From: JACJWR01 sp963842975
Lineage (GTDB): Bacteria; Actinomycetota; Actinomycetes; S36-B12; UBA10799
NCBI GenBank assembly: GCA_963842975.1
Contig: CAWJIH010000003.1
Location: 1 to 64,000 of the forward strand
Length of the DNA stretch: 64,000 nt
Direction: 5' to 3'
Below, in pieces: positions 18,935-27,248 of the stretch. The notes beneath the pieces were generated by a model. That model saw nothing but the letters and a program-made list of their open reading frames with translations, was not told where the DNA came from and did no database searches. Both the position numbers and the translations under genes were made by a program. How positions within the stretch are numbered: position 1 is the first letter of the stretch; every line of letters begins with the position of its first letter.

Positions 18935-19972
18935 TCAGGGTAGGCGTTTTGCCGCTCGTCGGCCGCGGCAGGTGCTGGGATGCAGCTGTTCAATGGCGCG
19001 ATGAAGGGCGGACATGGGCTGGGTTCCGCGCTTCCACACGTCGGCCACCACGTTTGATCCGTCCGCGGTCCAGGCCAACGTGTGCGTCCCCAGGGCGCCG
19101 TGGCCGAAGTCCTCGGCGGTCAGGCGACGAAGCACGCTCCCGGGCCCACGCGCGACCGGATCCCAAGTGACCACGGACGTGGCGATTCCGTAGTTGTCGG
19201 AGCAGTCTTGCGCGCTACGGATGCCTCGGATGAGGTCGGCGTTACCAGCGGGCCGGGCCAGGACGTCATCGCGGAAACGCAACGATTCCGCCTCCTCCCA
19301 GCCCACGCCGTCTGCGGCCGACCACTGCCGATACCCGGCGAATTCATCCGATCCGGAGGTTCCGGTGAGGTACCAGTCAGCGCCAGGTGGGGGCTCCATC
19401 CCGGACCTCAGGTCCTCGTCCTCGTCGTCTTCGTCACCTGCCCACGGGGTTGGCGGCTGGGTTCGGGTGACTGCCGCCGGAGCCGTACCGGGCGGTGGAA
19501 TCGCCAGCGCCGGATCGATCACCCCCATTGGCAGGGTGCGCAAGGAGGCAATCCACGGCTCTCCGACCCCCGTAAAGGTGTAGGTAGGTGCGGTCGGATC
19601 GCATGATTCGACCGTTGCCACTGGGGTGCCGTCCCAGGAATGCACCTGCGGGAACGAGAAGTGGTGACGACTCCGCAGCACCGTGCAGCGGTCCAGGATG
19701 CGGTAGTCGTCCGACAGCCGCAGGGCCACGATGGACCCAAGCCCCCGCCAGCGTTGAAACTCCTCCACGAATACCCACAGGTCCCCGGCGGCGCTGCGGT
19801 ACGGGAATGGATCGGCCCAGTATCGGTCGCGCTCCGGCGCGGTCAGGTACCTTCCCCGCGGAGGTGCCCCGTCGAGGATGTCATCGAGTGGGGAGTCGAG
19901 CAGCACCACTGCCCACAGCCGCTCCTTGCTGAGGCCCCGCATCACTCTGGACACCACATCCGGTGCGCTCAC
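18935..19972 (-). CDS. GINT1-N-like / GH43-like beta-propeller-type protein
   Basis: 345 residues, soluble, no signal peptide. The segments RYWADPFPYRSAAGDLWVFVEEF and HHFSFPQVHSWDGTPVATVES resemble the five-bladed propeller module called the glucosamine inositolphosphorylceramide transferase N-terminal domain, which occurs beside glycosyl- or formyltransferases. An acidic insert (GDEDDEDEDLRSG) breaks the middle. No transferase domain is present, so the catalytic role is unclear; a glycan-binding or modifying role is inferred. I use the GTG at 19972: GGGGAG lies about eight bases upstream and GTGA overlaps the GT4 stop. It sits inside the leftward run GT4 - this gene - membrane protein - DPM1-like GT2. 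Confidence 0.55.
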   Translation of the reverse strand: MSAPDVVSRVMRGLSKERLWAVVLLDSPLDDILDGAPPRGRYLTAPERDRYWADPFPYRSAAGDLWVFVEEFQRWRGLGSIVALRLSDDYRILDRCTVLRSRHHFSFPQVHSWDGTPVATVESCDPTAPTYTFTGVGEPWIASLRTLPMGVIDPALAIPPPGTAPAAVTRTQPPTPWAGDEDDEDEDLRSGMEPPPGADWYLTGTSGSDEFAGYRQWSAADGVGWEEAESLRFRDDVLARPAGNADLIRGIRSAQDCSDNYGIATSVVTWDPVARGPGSVLRRLTAEDFGHGALGTHTLAWTADGSNVVADVWKRGTQPMSALHRAIEQLHPSTCRGRRAAKRLP

Positions 19973-21124
19973 GCTTCGATCTCCCCTCGATACACCAATG
20001 TGATCCGATCCACCCACTGTTCCTGGGTGTAGCGGTCCTCGAACACCTCACGACACCGGCGGCGTAGCTCATCTCCGCCAGCAGCCACCCAATCCATGCC
20101 AGCGAGGATTCCCGCGGTGTCCGCGCGCCCCTCCTGGATCTGGATCCCCATGGCCACCCCGTCCGCGATCAATTGCGCCGCATGCGGGCTGGTGAGGCTC
20201 ACGAGGATCGGAATTCCGGCTTCCAGCGCCTCCACAATCACCAGCGGCATCGCTGACTCCGGCGCCAAACTCGTGAAGATCAGCCCACGATACGACGGCA
20301 TCGAGGCACGCAACTCGTCTGACGGTTGCTGACCGAGCAGGTGTACGCGTGATCCAGCGAGTTCGGCCAACTCATCGTGAGCCGGGCCATCCCCGACCAG
20401 GTCGAGTCGGGCGACGTGGGGCCAACCCCGCAGCAGTTCGACGAAGCCCTTCTCCGCCCGCAGCCGCCCCACCGCGAGCCACTTGGCCTCAGCGGGCATC
20501 GGGGTGGCACCGGTATGCACCCCCGCGACTCCGTTGGGGACCAGGTGAAGGCGGTCGGCGGCCACGTCGTAGCGGGCAAAAGTGCTTCGGGCGAATTCGG
20601 AGAGCACCACTACCGCATCGGCTCGCTTCAGCAGCGGGTTGTGCTCCACGCCCATGGTGTTGCGCAGCGCAATCGGCGTGCTGGCCACCCGTGATTCGCG
20701 GTAGCAGGCGTGCTCCACAGCCGACCACGGTTTGCCATCCGGGCAGTCGGTGCACAGCCGGCCGTCGCGAAACAACAGCCCGTTGGCGCAGATCGGGCGG
20801 AAGTTGTGCAACGTGTGCACGATCGGTCCGGGCCAGCTGCGCATCCAGTGCAATCCGATGTTGGGCACGGTGTTGTGGATGTGCACAACGTCGGGGGCGA
20901 ACTGGCGCAGGCGCGGCTCGGGGTCCGGGCCGAGGCTGGTGAGCGTGCGCCACGCGGCACGCACCTTGTAGCCGGGCAGGTGCTGTTCGCGATCGGTGTG
21001 GCGCCCGAGCAGCAACACATCGTGGCCGGCCGTCCCCCAAGGCTTCACATTGCGCTTCGACCACCACGTTTTCGCCGCTGGACTGATCCGAGGCGTAGAA
21101 ACTATGGAGCAGGGCGATGCGCAC
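19969..21124 (-). pseudogene. Glycosyltransferase family 4 (one frameshift)
   Basis: The start region VRIALLHSFYASDQSSGENV (GTG at 21124) and the body (HDVLLLGRHTDREQHLPGY onward) are in different frames. A C5 run at 21034-21038 holds one base too many; with four, the join reads EALGTAGHDVLLLGR and the product is about 384 residues. The body has APDVVHIHNTVPNIGLHW, a cysteine-bearing CANGLLFRDGRLCTDCPDG insert seen in many GT4 proteins, WLAVGRLRAEKGFVELLRGW and LAPESAMPLVIVEALEAG with the E-x7-E element. It is a retaining transferase of the GT-B fold, donor unknown. A homopolymer indel is the most common kind of read error, so the gene may be intact in the organism. Confidence 0.83.
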
Positions 21125-21134
21125 TGGGCCGACT

Positions 21135-21746
21135 TTACTCGGCGGCGCCGCGCAAACCAGCGCGGAACTGCTGGCACACGTCGTAACTCGGCAGTAGGCC
21201 AGCCGCAGCCGCCTCGGCCAGGCTGGGTGCCGCGTCGTCCTTCGCCGACAGCGAGCACTCGCCGAGGTCGAAGGGCCAGGCAATTCCAATCTCGGAGTCG
21301 AACGGGTAGATCTCCCGCTCGCCGGTCGGGTTGTACGGCTCGCTGCACAGATACGCCACCGTGGATCCGTCCTCCAGCGCAGCGAACCCATGGCCGAGTC
21401 CCTCGGACAGATACACGGCGCGGCGATCCTTGGTGTCGAGCAGCACCGTCTCCCACATGCCGTAGGTCGGTGATCCGACTCGGATGTCGACGATGACATC
21501 CACCACGGCTCCGGTCAGGCAGGTGACGTACTTGGCCTGGCCAGGTGGCACGTCGGCGTAGTGGATCCCACGTACGGTGCCCTTGGTGGAGACCGAGCAG
21601 TTGGCCTGCGCCAGCCGCAAGGGGTGGCCCACGGCCTCGGCGAATGCTGATTCCTTGAACCATTCCAGGAACAGCCCACGTGCGTCGCCGTGCTGCTTAG
21701 GGGTGACGACCCAGGCGCCTTCGATGCTCAACGGGGTGATTTCCAT
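21135..21746 (-). CDS. rmlC: dTDP-4-dehydrorhamnose 3,5-epimerase
   Basis: Third step of dTDP-L-rhamnose synthesis, a cupin-fold epimerase. 203 residues. Conserved blocks are KQHGDARGLFLEWF, QANCSVSTKGTVRGIHYA with the catalytic His, VVDVIVDIRVGSPTYG, the VYLSEGLGHGFAALED stretch and a Tyr-bearing YLCSEPYNPTGEREI. It lies 10 bp upstream of the GT4 gene in the same direction, far from rmlA, rmlB and rmlD, so the pathway is split over three transcription units. The TGATCA repeat island begins about 60 bp upstream of the ATG, which places repeats where a promoter would be expected. Confidence 0.95.
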   Translation of the reverse strand: MEITPLSIEGAWVVTPKQHGDARGLFLEWFKESAFAEAVGHPLRLAQANCSVSTKGTVRGIHYADVPPGQAKYVTCLTGAVVDVIVDIRVGSPTYGMWETVLLDTKDRRAVYLSEGLGHGFAALEDGSTVAYLCSEPYNPTGEREIYPFDSEIGIAWPFDLGECSLSAKDDAAPSLAEAAAAGLLPSYDVCQQFRAGLRGAAE

Positions 21747-21802
21747 GGGTCCACGCTAGCGGGCGGCCAACGTCTAGGGGGGCGGGCGGTTGGTGGTTGT
21801 CG

Positions 21803-22045
21803 GTCTTGGTGATCAACGCGGGCGCGGGTGCCGGGCCTTCGTGATCAACGCGGGCCCGCGGGTCGGGGCCTTCATGATCAACACGGGCCTGGGTAGGGGC
21901 CTTCGTGATCAACGCGGGCCCGGGTAGGGGCCTTCGTGATCAACACGGCCCCCAGTCGGGAAAACAGGCCGGATGATCACGAAAAACCCGACCACCACCC
22001 GCGTTGATCACCCAACACCCAACCCCGACCCGCGTTGATCACCGG
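21803..22045. repeat. TGATCA repeat island, copy 1: forward units, hairpin, inverted units
   Basis: Eight TGATCA palindromes start at 21810, 21842, 21875, 21906, 21937, 21974, 22005 and 22036, so spacing is 31-33 bp except for one 37-bp step. The first five are followed by AACGCGGG or AACACGG (forward units ending in GGGGCCTTC). The last two read CCCGCGTTGATCA, i.e. the same unit inverted. At the switch lies CAGTCGGG, then about 25 nt, then ACCCGACC, which can form a stem. The units have no spacers. The same design recurs at 42258-42600. Confidence 0.85.
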
Positions 22046-22494
22046 CCGGCCGAGCCACACACCCACGGACGCAAGCCGAAGCAGGCTACGAAGCCGCCGG
22101 GCCGCCCACACAAGCCGGGCCAGGCGACCGCCGGGGCCAGCACGACTGGGCTGGGGCGACCGACAGTGGGCGACCTGCGGGCTGGCTGTTTGCCTTCACG
22201 CCTGCCGGGGCCAGGGCAAACCGGGGCCAGCACGAGAGCCGGGGCCGAAGCCGAAGGACCGGGGCCGGAACGAGAGCCGGGGCCGAAGCCGAAGGGGCCG
22301 GCGCAGACGTAAAGGCAAAAAGCGCACGCCGCACATCCCCACGGACAAACGCCCTAGTCAAGCCGGCCCCTTCGGCGCAGGCCCCGGCGGGCAGAGGCGG
22401 GCGCAGGCCCCGGCGGGCAGAGGCCCGGCGCGCACAGGCCCCGGCGGGCAGAGGCGGGCACAGGCCCCCCGGCGGAGCCCCCCACAATCACCCC
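22046..22494. repeat. GC-rich low-complexity region with minisatellite
   Basis: No convincing gene in this 449-bp stretch; open frames on both strands translate to Gly/Pro/Arg-rich low-complexity sequence without a matching family. It contains reiterated GCCGGGGCCGAAGCCGAAGG-like words near 22235-22300 and a minisatellite of about 26-30 bp, units starting at 22378, 22404, 22435 and 22461, each beginning CAGGCCCCGGCGGGCAGAGG or a close variant. The region joins the TGATCA island to the 3' end of the WbaP-like gene. Confidence 0.7.
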
Positions 22495-23907
22495 TCAGTA
22501 CGCCCCGCGCCCCGTAATCACTGCCTTCAACGTCCGCATCACGATGATCGCGTCCAACGGCAGCGACCAGTTCTCCACGTAGTACAGGTCCAACATCACG
22601 GCCTGCTCCCAGTCGAGGTCAGACCTCCCCGACACCTGCCAAAGCCCCGTCATACCCGGCTTGGCAAGCAACCGCCGGGTCGCCACGTCGTCGTACCGTT
22701 CAACGTCATCGAGGGGATGGGGCCGCGGGCCGATCAGGCTCATCTGCCCAAGCCACACGTTGAACAGTTGCGGCAACTCGTCAAGCGAGAACCGGCGCAG
22801 CCAGTGCCCGATACTGGTCACGCGTGGGTCCCTGGTCATCTTGAAGGTGGCCCCCGAGTCGCCGTGCTCGGCTCGCAACTGGTCTCGCATGTCGTCGGCG
22901 TTCACCACCATGGTGCGGAACTTGAAGCACTCGAAGGTGGTGCCACCAGCCCCCACCCGGGTCTGCATGAAGAACACCGGACCCCGGCTGGTCGCCTTGA
23001 TGAGAATCGCGAACACCGCCATCGGAATCGCCAACAGAACCAGCAGCACAGACGATCCGACCACATCGATCACCCGCTTGATGATCCGAGTCGGGCCGGA
23101 GAACCGGGGCATCTCCACCCGGACCAGCGCCATCCCGTTGATCGGCTCGATACTCAACCGCGGCCCGGCGATGTTCGCGATCTGCGGGCTGACCAGCAAA
23201 GACATCTCGTGGTCTTCCATCGCCCACCCCAACCGGCGGGGCCAGGACGGGTCTTCATGCTGGGCCGGGGCATAGACGATCGTGTCCGCGTAGACATCCA
23301 GCGCTGCCTTCACCACCACAGCCGGATCCGGATCAGGCGCGTTCGAAAGATCCCAACTGCCCACCTGCTCCATCAATCCACCGGATCGGGCGAATTGCTT
23401 CTCCAACTGCGGATACTGCGCCTGCGCGGCCACCACAAACACCCGGTGCAGCGGATCACCGCGTTGCAGTCGCCGATGCAACACGTTGCGCATCACCGAA
23501 CGATCCGCGAGCAGGAACAGCGTCCCCACGACGGCACTGAAGATCAGGTAGCGTCGGCCGAACTGGGTGCCGGTGATGTAGGCCAACGACATCGTCAGGG
23601 CAACGGTCCAGAGGCTGGCAAGCAGTACCCGTCGATACTCCTCGGCACCGCCGCCCAAAATCGTGGTCGAGCGGGTTTGCATCTGCCACAACATCAGCGG
23701 CCAGAGCACCATCAGCGAGGCGATCATGAACATCCGGGGTCCGTCGCTGGCAGGCCCCTCATGGCCGATGTCCAGCACCACACCCAAAGCCAGCGCGAGC
23801 GCAATCGCAACCAAATCCGCGACCACCACCAGGCGCGCATGGTTACGCTCCTCGATGGCCACCCGGGCGCGGCCCACGAGGTTCTGTGCGCGGCTGTTGA
23901 AGCTCAT
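22495..23907 (-). CDS. Polyprenyl glycosylphosphotransferase (WbaP/CpsE-like)
   Basis: Initiating enzyme: it transfers a sugar-1-phosphate from a nucleotide sugar to undecaprenyl (or decaprenyl) phosphate, starting the lipid-linked glycan. 470 residues: four N-terminal membrane helices (about 25-135), a middle Rossmann-like domain, a helix near 270-300 (KRVIDVVGSSVLLVLLAIP) and the bacterial sugar transferase domain with FMQTRVGAGG, FKFRTMVVNAD, RRFSLDELPQLFNVWLGQM, SLIGPRPHP and KPGMTGLWQVSGRS. These are strong family motifs. The ATG at 23907 precedes the first helix; longer in-frame starts reach into the upstream gene. It is 19 bp after the UDP-xylose synthase gene. Confidence 0.92.
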   Translation of the reverse strand: MSFNSRAQNLVGRARVAIEERNHARLVVVADLVAIALALALGVVLDIGHEGPASDGPRMFMIASLMVLWPLMLWQMQTRSTTILGGGAEEYRRVLLASLWTVALTMSLAYITGTQFGRRYLIFSAVVGTLFLLADRSVMRNVLHRRLQRGDPLHRVFVVAAQAQYPQLEKQFARSGGLMEQVGSWDLSNAPDPDPAVVVKAALDVYADTIVYAPAQHEDPSWPRRLGWAMEDHEMSLLVSPQIANIAGPRLSIEPINGMALVRVEMPRFSGPTRIIKRVIDVVGSSVLLVLLAIPMAVFAILIKATSRGPVFFMQTRVGAGGTTFECFKFRTMVVNADDMRDQLRAEHGDSGATFKMTRDPRVTSIGHWLRRFSLDELPQLFNVWLGQMSLIGPRPHPLDDVERYDDVATRRLLAKPGMTGLWQVSGRSDLDWEQAVMLDLYYVENWSLPLDAIIVMRTLKAVITGRGAY

Positions 23908-23926
23908 GCCCAGCCACCCGCAGGGG

Positions 23927-24874
23927 TCACCCCAGGACCCCGGAGTCGGCGAACCACGCAACGGTTTTCCCCAAGCCGGTATCCAGATCCACGGCAGGTT
24001 CCCAGCCGAGGGTCTCGAGGGCCCGGGAGATGTCGGGTTGGCGTTGCTTGGGGTCGTCAGCTGGCAGCGGCTCGTGGCGCACCTCGCGGCCCCCACCAAC
24101 CAACTCGGTGACCTTGGTGGCCAGCTCCAGCATCGACATCTCGTTCGGGTTGCCCAGGTTGATCGGACCGGTCACCTCGTGGTCGGTGGCCATCATCCGG
24201 ATCAGCCCCTCCACCAAATCGTCGACGTAGCAGAAGGACCTCGTCTGGGTGCCATCGCCGTAGACAGTCAGATCACGGCCCTGCAGCGCCTGCACGATGA
24301 AGTTGCTCACCACGCGACCGTCATCGGGCTGCATCCGCGGTCCATAGGTGTTGAAGATCCGCACCACCTTGATCGGCATATCGTGCTGACGGCGGTAGTC
24401 GAAGAACAACGTCTCGGCGCACCGCTTGCCCTCGTCGTAGCACGATCGCACACCGATCGGATTCACGTTGCCCCAGTAGCTCTCGTCCTGCGGGTGCACA
24501 GTCGGATCGCCGTACACCTCCGAGGTCGACGAAAGCAAGATCTTCGCCCCGACCCGCTTGGCCAGACCCAGCATGTTGATCGATCCGATCACCGACGTCT
24601 TGGTGGTCTGCACCGGATCACGCTGGTAGAACACCGGCGAGGCCGGGCACGCCAAGTTGTAGATCTCGTCCACCTCGACGTACAGCGGGAACGTGATGTC
24701 GTGGCGCAACAACTCGAAACGCGGGTTCGCAAGGAGGTGGTGGATGTTTCGGCGCGTGGAAGAATAAAAGTTGTCCACACACAGCACCTCGGCGCCCTCG
24801 TCGAGCAACCGCTCACACAGATGGCTGCCGATGAAACCTGCTCCACCAGTCACGAGAACACGCCGATACGTCAC
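23927..24874 (-). CDS. UDP-glucuronate decarboxylase (UDP-xylose synthase)
   Basis: Extended SDR that oxidatively decarboxylates UDP-glucuronate to UDP-xylose with bound NAD. 315 residues. It has RRVLVTGGAGFIGSHLCERL, the family-typical YNLACPASPVFYQ, SSTSEVYGDPTVHPQ, and YDEGKRCAETLFFDY, where the catalytic Tyr-Lys pair sits in YDEGK, an arrangement typical of UXS. RIFNTYGPRMQPDDGRVVSNF follows. The GTG at 24874 directly precedes the nucleotide-binding strand. It implies xylose, or a derived sugar, in the glycan. No UDP-glucose dehydrogenase is in the window. Confidence 0.9.
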   Translation of the reverse strand: MTYRRVLVTGGAGFIGSHLCERLLDEGAEVLCVDNFYSSTRRNIHHLLANPRFELLRHDITFPLYVEVDEIYNLACPASPVFYQRDPVQTTKTSVIGSINMLGLAKRVGAKILLSSTSEVYGDPTVHPQDESYWGNVNPIGVRSCYDEGKRCAETLFFDYRRQHDMPIKVVRIFNTYGPRMQPDDGRVVSNFIVQALQGRDLTVYGDGTQTRSFCYVDDLVEGLIRMMATDHEVTGPINLGNPNEMSMLELATKVTELVGGGREVRHEPLPADDPKQRQPDISRALETLGWEPAVDLDTGLGKTVAWFADSGVLG

Positions 24875-25204
24875 GCCTGGAAGTGTAACCCCGCGGCCCG
24901 CGCTGGCTGAGGCAATCGAGCCGCGCCGCCTGCGGTATTCACCCTTTGTGATGATGGTGGCGCGCTCTTGGCGCTGCGAGCAACTTGCCAGCGCGGCAAT
25001 CTCGCGAATCTGCATTGGTGGCTTGGTGGGCCTCATCGCGGCTGGCTCTGGACTCCAATGGCGGCACCTGCGCGCTACCGATTCAGCCGCCGGGTTGGAC
25101 CATGCGGATGCCCGCGGATACCTGACTCACGCCGCCCGCGGTTGGCAACCGCTCGCCGTTAGGCTGGGCAGCGTGAATCCGCCGACGCACCGAAGGGAGA
25201 ACTG
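24875..25204. other. Divergent intergenic region, UDP-xylose synthase / GT4
   Basis: 330 bp between divergently transcribed genes. On the plus strand GAAGGGAGAACTG before the GTG at 25205 supplies a good ribosome-binding site, and TTAGGCT about 45 bp upstream could be a -10 element, without a clear -35 at proper spacing. No gene, repeat or terminator-like hairpin was found. Confidence 0.4.
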
Positions 25205-26329
25205 GTGGACAGCATCGATGTGCTGATCGACGACCAGATCTTCCTGATGCACGCGCGCGGAGGCATTTCGCGCTACTTCGCCGAGTTGCTTCGGGAATTC
25301 GACTCGCACCCAGAGTGGGGAGTGAACGCGCTGACCTCGGTGCGGTATTCACCCAACCAGCACCTGCGCGAAGTCGACCGAAGCGTCCGTGACCTGCCGT
25401 TTCCGGAGATGACCCGGCGTTGGAAGGTCGCCAAACGCCTGGCCCGCTACCCGTCGGCCGTCATTCGTGGCCGGCTGGCACCAGACATCGTGCACTACAC
25501 CTACTACAACCCGCAGGCGCTCACCATCTTCCCCGGGGTACCGAAGGTGGTGACCGTGCACGACATGGTGCCCGAACGGCTGCCCGCGGAACTCGTCGAC
25601 GGCGATCCGCACCTGGCCAAGCGGCAGTTCGTCGATGAAGCCGATGCCATCATCTGCGTGTCTGAGGCCACCCGCGACGATCTCTTCGCAGCCTGGGGCG
25701 AGATCACCGACCGACCTGTGATCGTCACCGGGCACGGGGCCTCCGACAGATTCAACCCCGGCGTGGCGCCGGCCCAACTCGGCTACAACTACCTCCTGCA
25801 CGTCGGATCACGCGATCACTACAAGAACTTCGGCATGCTCATGACGGCCTACGCCGGCAGCGATGCCCAAGCCGCTGGCCTGCGGCTGGTCGCGGTCGGC
25901 GGCGGCCCGTTGACCGAGGACGAACTCGAGTTGGCCCAGACCCTGGGCATCACCGATCAACTCGTGCAAATCACCGCTTCCGAAGCCGAGTTGCCAGGGC
26001 TCTACCGAGGTGCCGAGTTGTTCGTCTTTCCCTCGCTGCTGGAGGGTTTCGGAATCCCGGTGTTGGAAGCAATGGCCACTGGGACTCCGGCTGTGCTGGC
26101 GGACACTCCGGTGTTCCGGGAAGTGGCCGCGGATGCTGCGGTGTACTACTCGGCCGAGGATCCGTGGGCGTTGCGGGCCGAAATCAACCGGCTGTGTGGC
26201 GATCCGACCGCGCGCGCCGAACTCGCAGCCGCCGGGGTACGTCGAGCCGCGGAATACTCGTGGCAACGCACAGCGCTCGCCACCGCGGAGCTCTACCGGA
26301 CCCTCGCCGCGGCGAAGGGCCAGGCGTGA
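25205..26329 (+). CDS. Glycosyltransferase family 4
   Basis: 374 residues, GT-B fold, resembling mannosyl/rhamnosyltransferases of the WbaZ/MtfB type. It starts VLIDDQIFLMHARGGISRYF (acceptor loop GGISRY), then VHYTYYNP, VVTVHDMVPERLP, ADAIICVSEATRDDLF and, in the C-terminal domain, YLLHVGSRDHYKNFGMLMTA, VFPSLLEGFGIPVLEAMATG with the E-x7-E element, and SWQRTALATAELY. The GTG at 25205 has GGGAGA upstream. It leads a rightward trio of glycosyltransferases at 25.2-29.1 kb. Donor sugar is not determinable; GDP-mannose or dTDP-rhamnose would suit the family. Confidence 0.88.
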   Translation: MDSIDVLIDDQIFLMHARGGISRYFAELLREFDSHPEWGVNALTSVRYSPNQHLREVDRSVRDLPFPEMTRRWKVAKRLARYPSAVIRGRLAPDIVHYTYYNPQALTIFPGVPKVVTVHDMVPERLPAELVDGDPHLAKRQFVDEADAIICVSEATRDDLFAAWGEITDRPVIVTGHGASDRFNPGVAPAQLGYNYLLHVGSRDHYKNFGMLMTAYAGSDAQAAGLRLVAVGGGPLTEDELELAQTLGITDQLVQITASEAELPGLYRGAELFVFPSLLEGFGIPVLEAMATGTPAVLADTPVFREVAADAAVYYSAEDPWALRAEINRLCGDPTARAELAAAGVRRAAEYSWQRTALATAELYRTLAAAKGQA

Positions 26330-26348
26330 GCGGACCAGCTGAACGGCC

Positions 26349-27248
26349 GTGAGCGGCCCCGGCGACAGACCGACCTCGCCCGAGCGCCCTTGGCTCTCCG
26401 TGGTGACCGTGGTCCGCAACGACGCTGAAGCGCTGGCGCGCACCTTGCGCAGCGTCGCCACCCAAGACACCGCACTACTCGAACACCTCATCGTGGACGG
26501 CGCCTCAACTGATTCGACGCTGGATGTGGCGCAGGCTGCCGAATCAACCTCGCCGTGGCTGCGGGTGGTGAGCGCTCCCGACTCCGGCATCTACAACGCC
26601 ATGAACTCCGGCATCCGCTTGGCCCGGGGTTCCCACCTGCTGTTCCTCAACGCCGGCGACGACTTCACCTCTCCGGACGAGGTGGCTGCGGTGCACACCG
26701 ATTGGCGCCGCGAACGCTACGAGTGGGGCCGGTATCGGGCTCGATTCGTGGACGCCGAACGCCGCGCGACGCGCCCCCTGGCCCCGGCCACACTGGAGGT
26801 CGAGGCCTTCCTACGCGGAGAGCAGGAGCGTTACCACCAGGGGGCCATCATGTCGAAGCAGATGCTGGGTGACCTCGGTGGATTCGACGAGCGCTACCAG
26901 ATCGTGGCCGACTTCGACCTGATGCGGCGGGCGCTGCTGGCCGGCTACCGGCCGTGGACCAGCGACCGAATCATCGCCGACTACGACGCCTCGGGGGTTT
27001 CCACAATCGCCTGGCGGCGGTCACTGGCGGAGGAACACGCCGTGCGCTGTGCCGGTGCTGGGCCGAGCGTGAGGGCGAATTCGACGCTGGTCTACGCCCG
27101 CCGGGTCGGGCTGATCGCAACGAAGCGGTCGCTGCGCAAGGCCGCGGAATTGATGCTGGGCCAGGACCGGGTGAGTAGTCTGCGGGGCACCGACCTGGCC
27201 GATGCAGCGACCGACTCGCCGAGCAAGGAGTCCGCGAATGGCGGGTAG
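26349..27248 (+). CDS. Glycosyltransferase family 2
   Basis: 299 residues, single GT-A domain of the WcaA/WfgS-like type: WLSVVTVVRNDAEALARTL, HLIVDGASTDSTLD, SAPDSGIYNAMNSGIRLARG (the DxGIYxAMNxG pattern common in this group), LLFLNAGDDF as acidic motif, and HQGAIMSKQML with FDERYQIVADFDLMRRAL. The start is a GTG at 26349, 19 bp after the preceding GT4 stop; it overlaps the next gene by 11 bases. The last 30 residues are polar. It should add one sugar to the lipid-linked glycan on the cytoplasmic side. Confidence 0.87.
   Translation: MSGPGDRPTSPERPWLSVVTVVRNDAEALARTLRSVATQDTALLEHLIVDGASTDSTLDVAQAAESTSPWLRVVSAPDSGIYNAMNSGIRLARGSHLLFLNAGDDFTSPDEVAAVHTDWRRERYEWGRYRARFVDAERRATRPLAPATLEVEAFLRGEQERYHQGAIMSKQMLGDLGGFDERYQIVADFDLMRRALLAGYRPWTSDRIIADYDASGVSTIAWRRSLAEEHAVRCAGAGPSVRANSTLVYARRVGLIATKRSLRKAAELMLGQDRVSSLRGTDLADAATDSPSKESANGG

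Noticed and set aside
22035..22517. Possible 160-residue plus-strand protein
   Set aside because: Gly/Pro/Arg-rich low complexity produced by GC-rich repeats; no start signal, no family features, and it runs into the opposing WbaP-like gene.
22717..24111. 464-residue plus-strand open frame
   Set aside because: Antisense to the WbaP-like gene with shadow-type composition.
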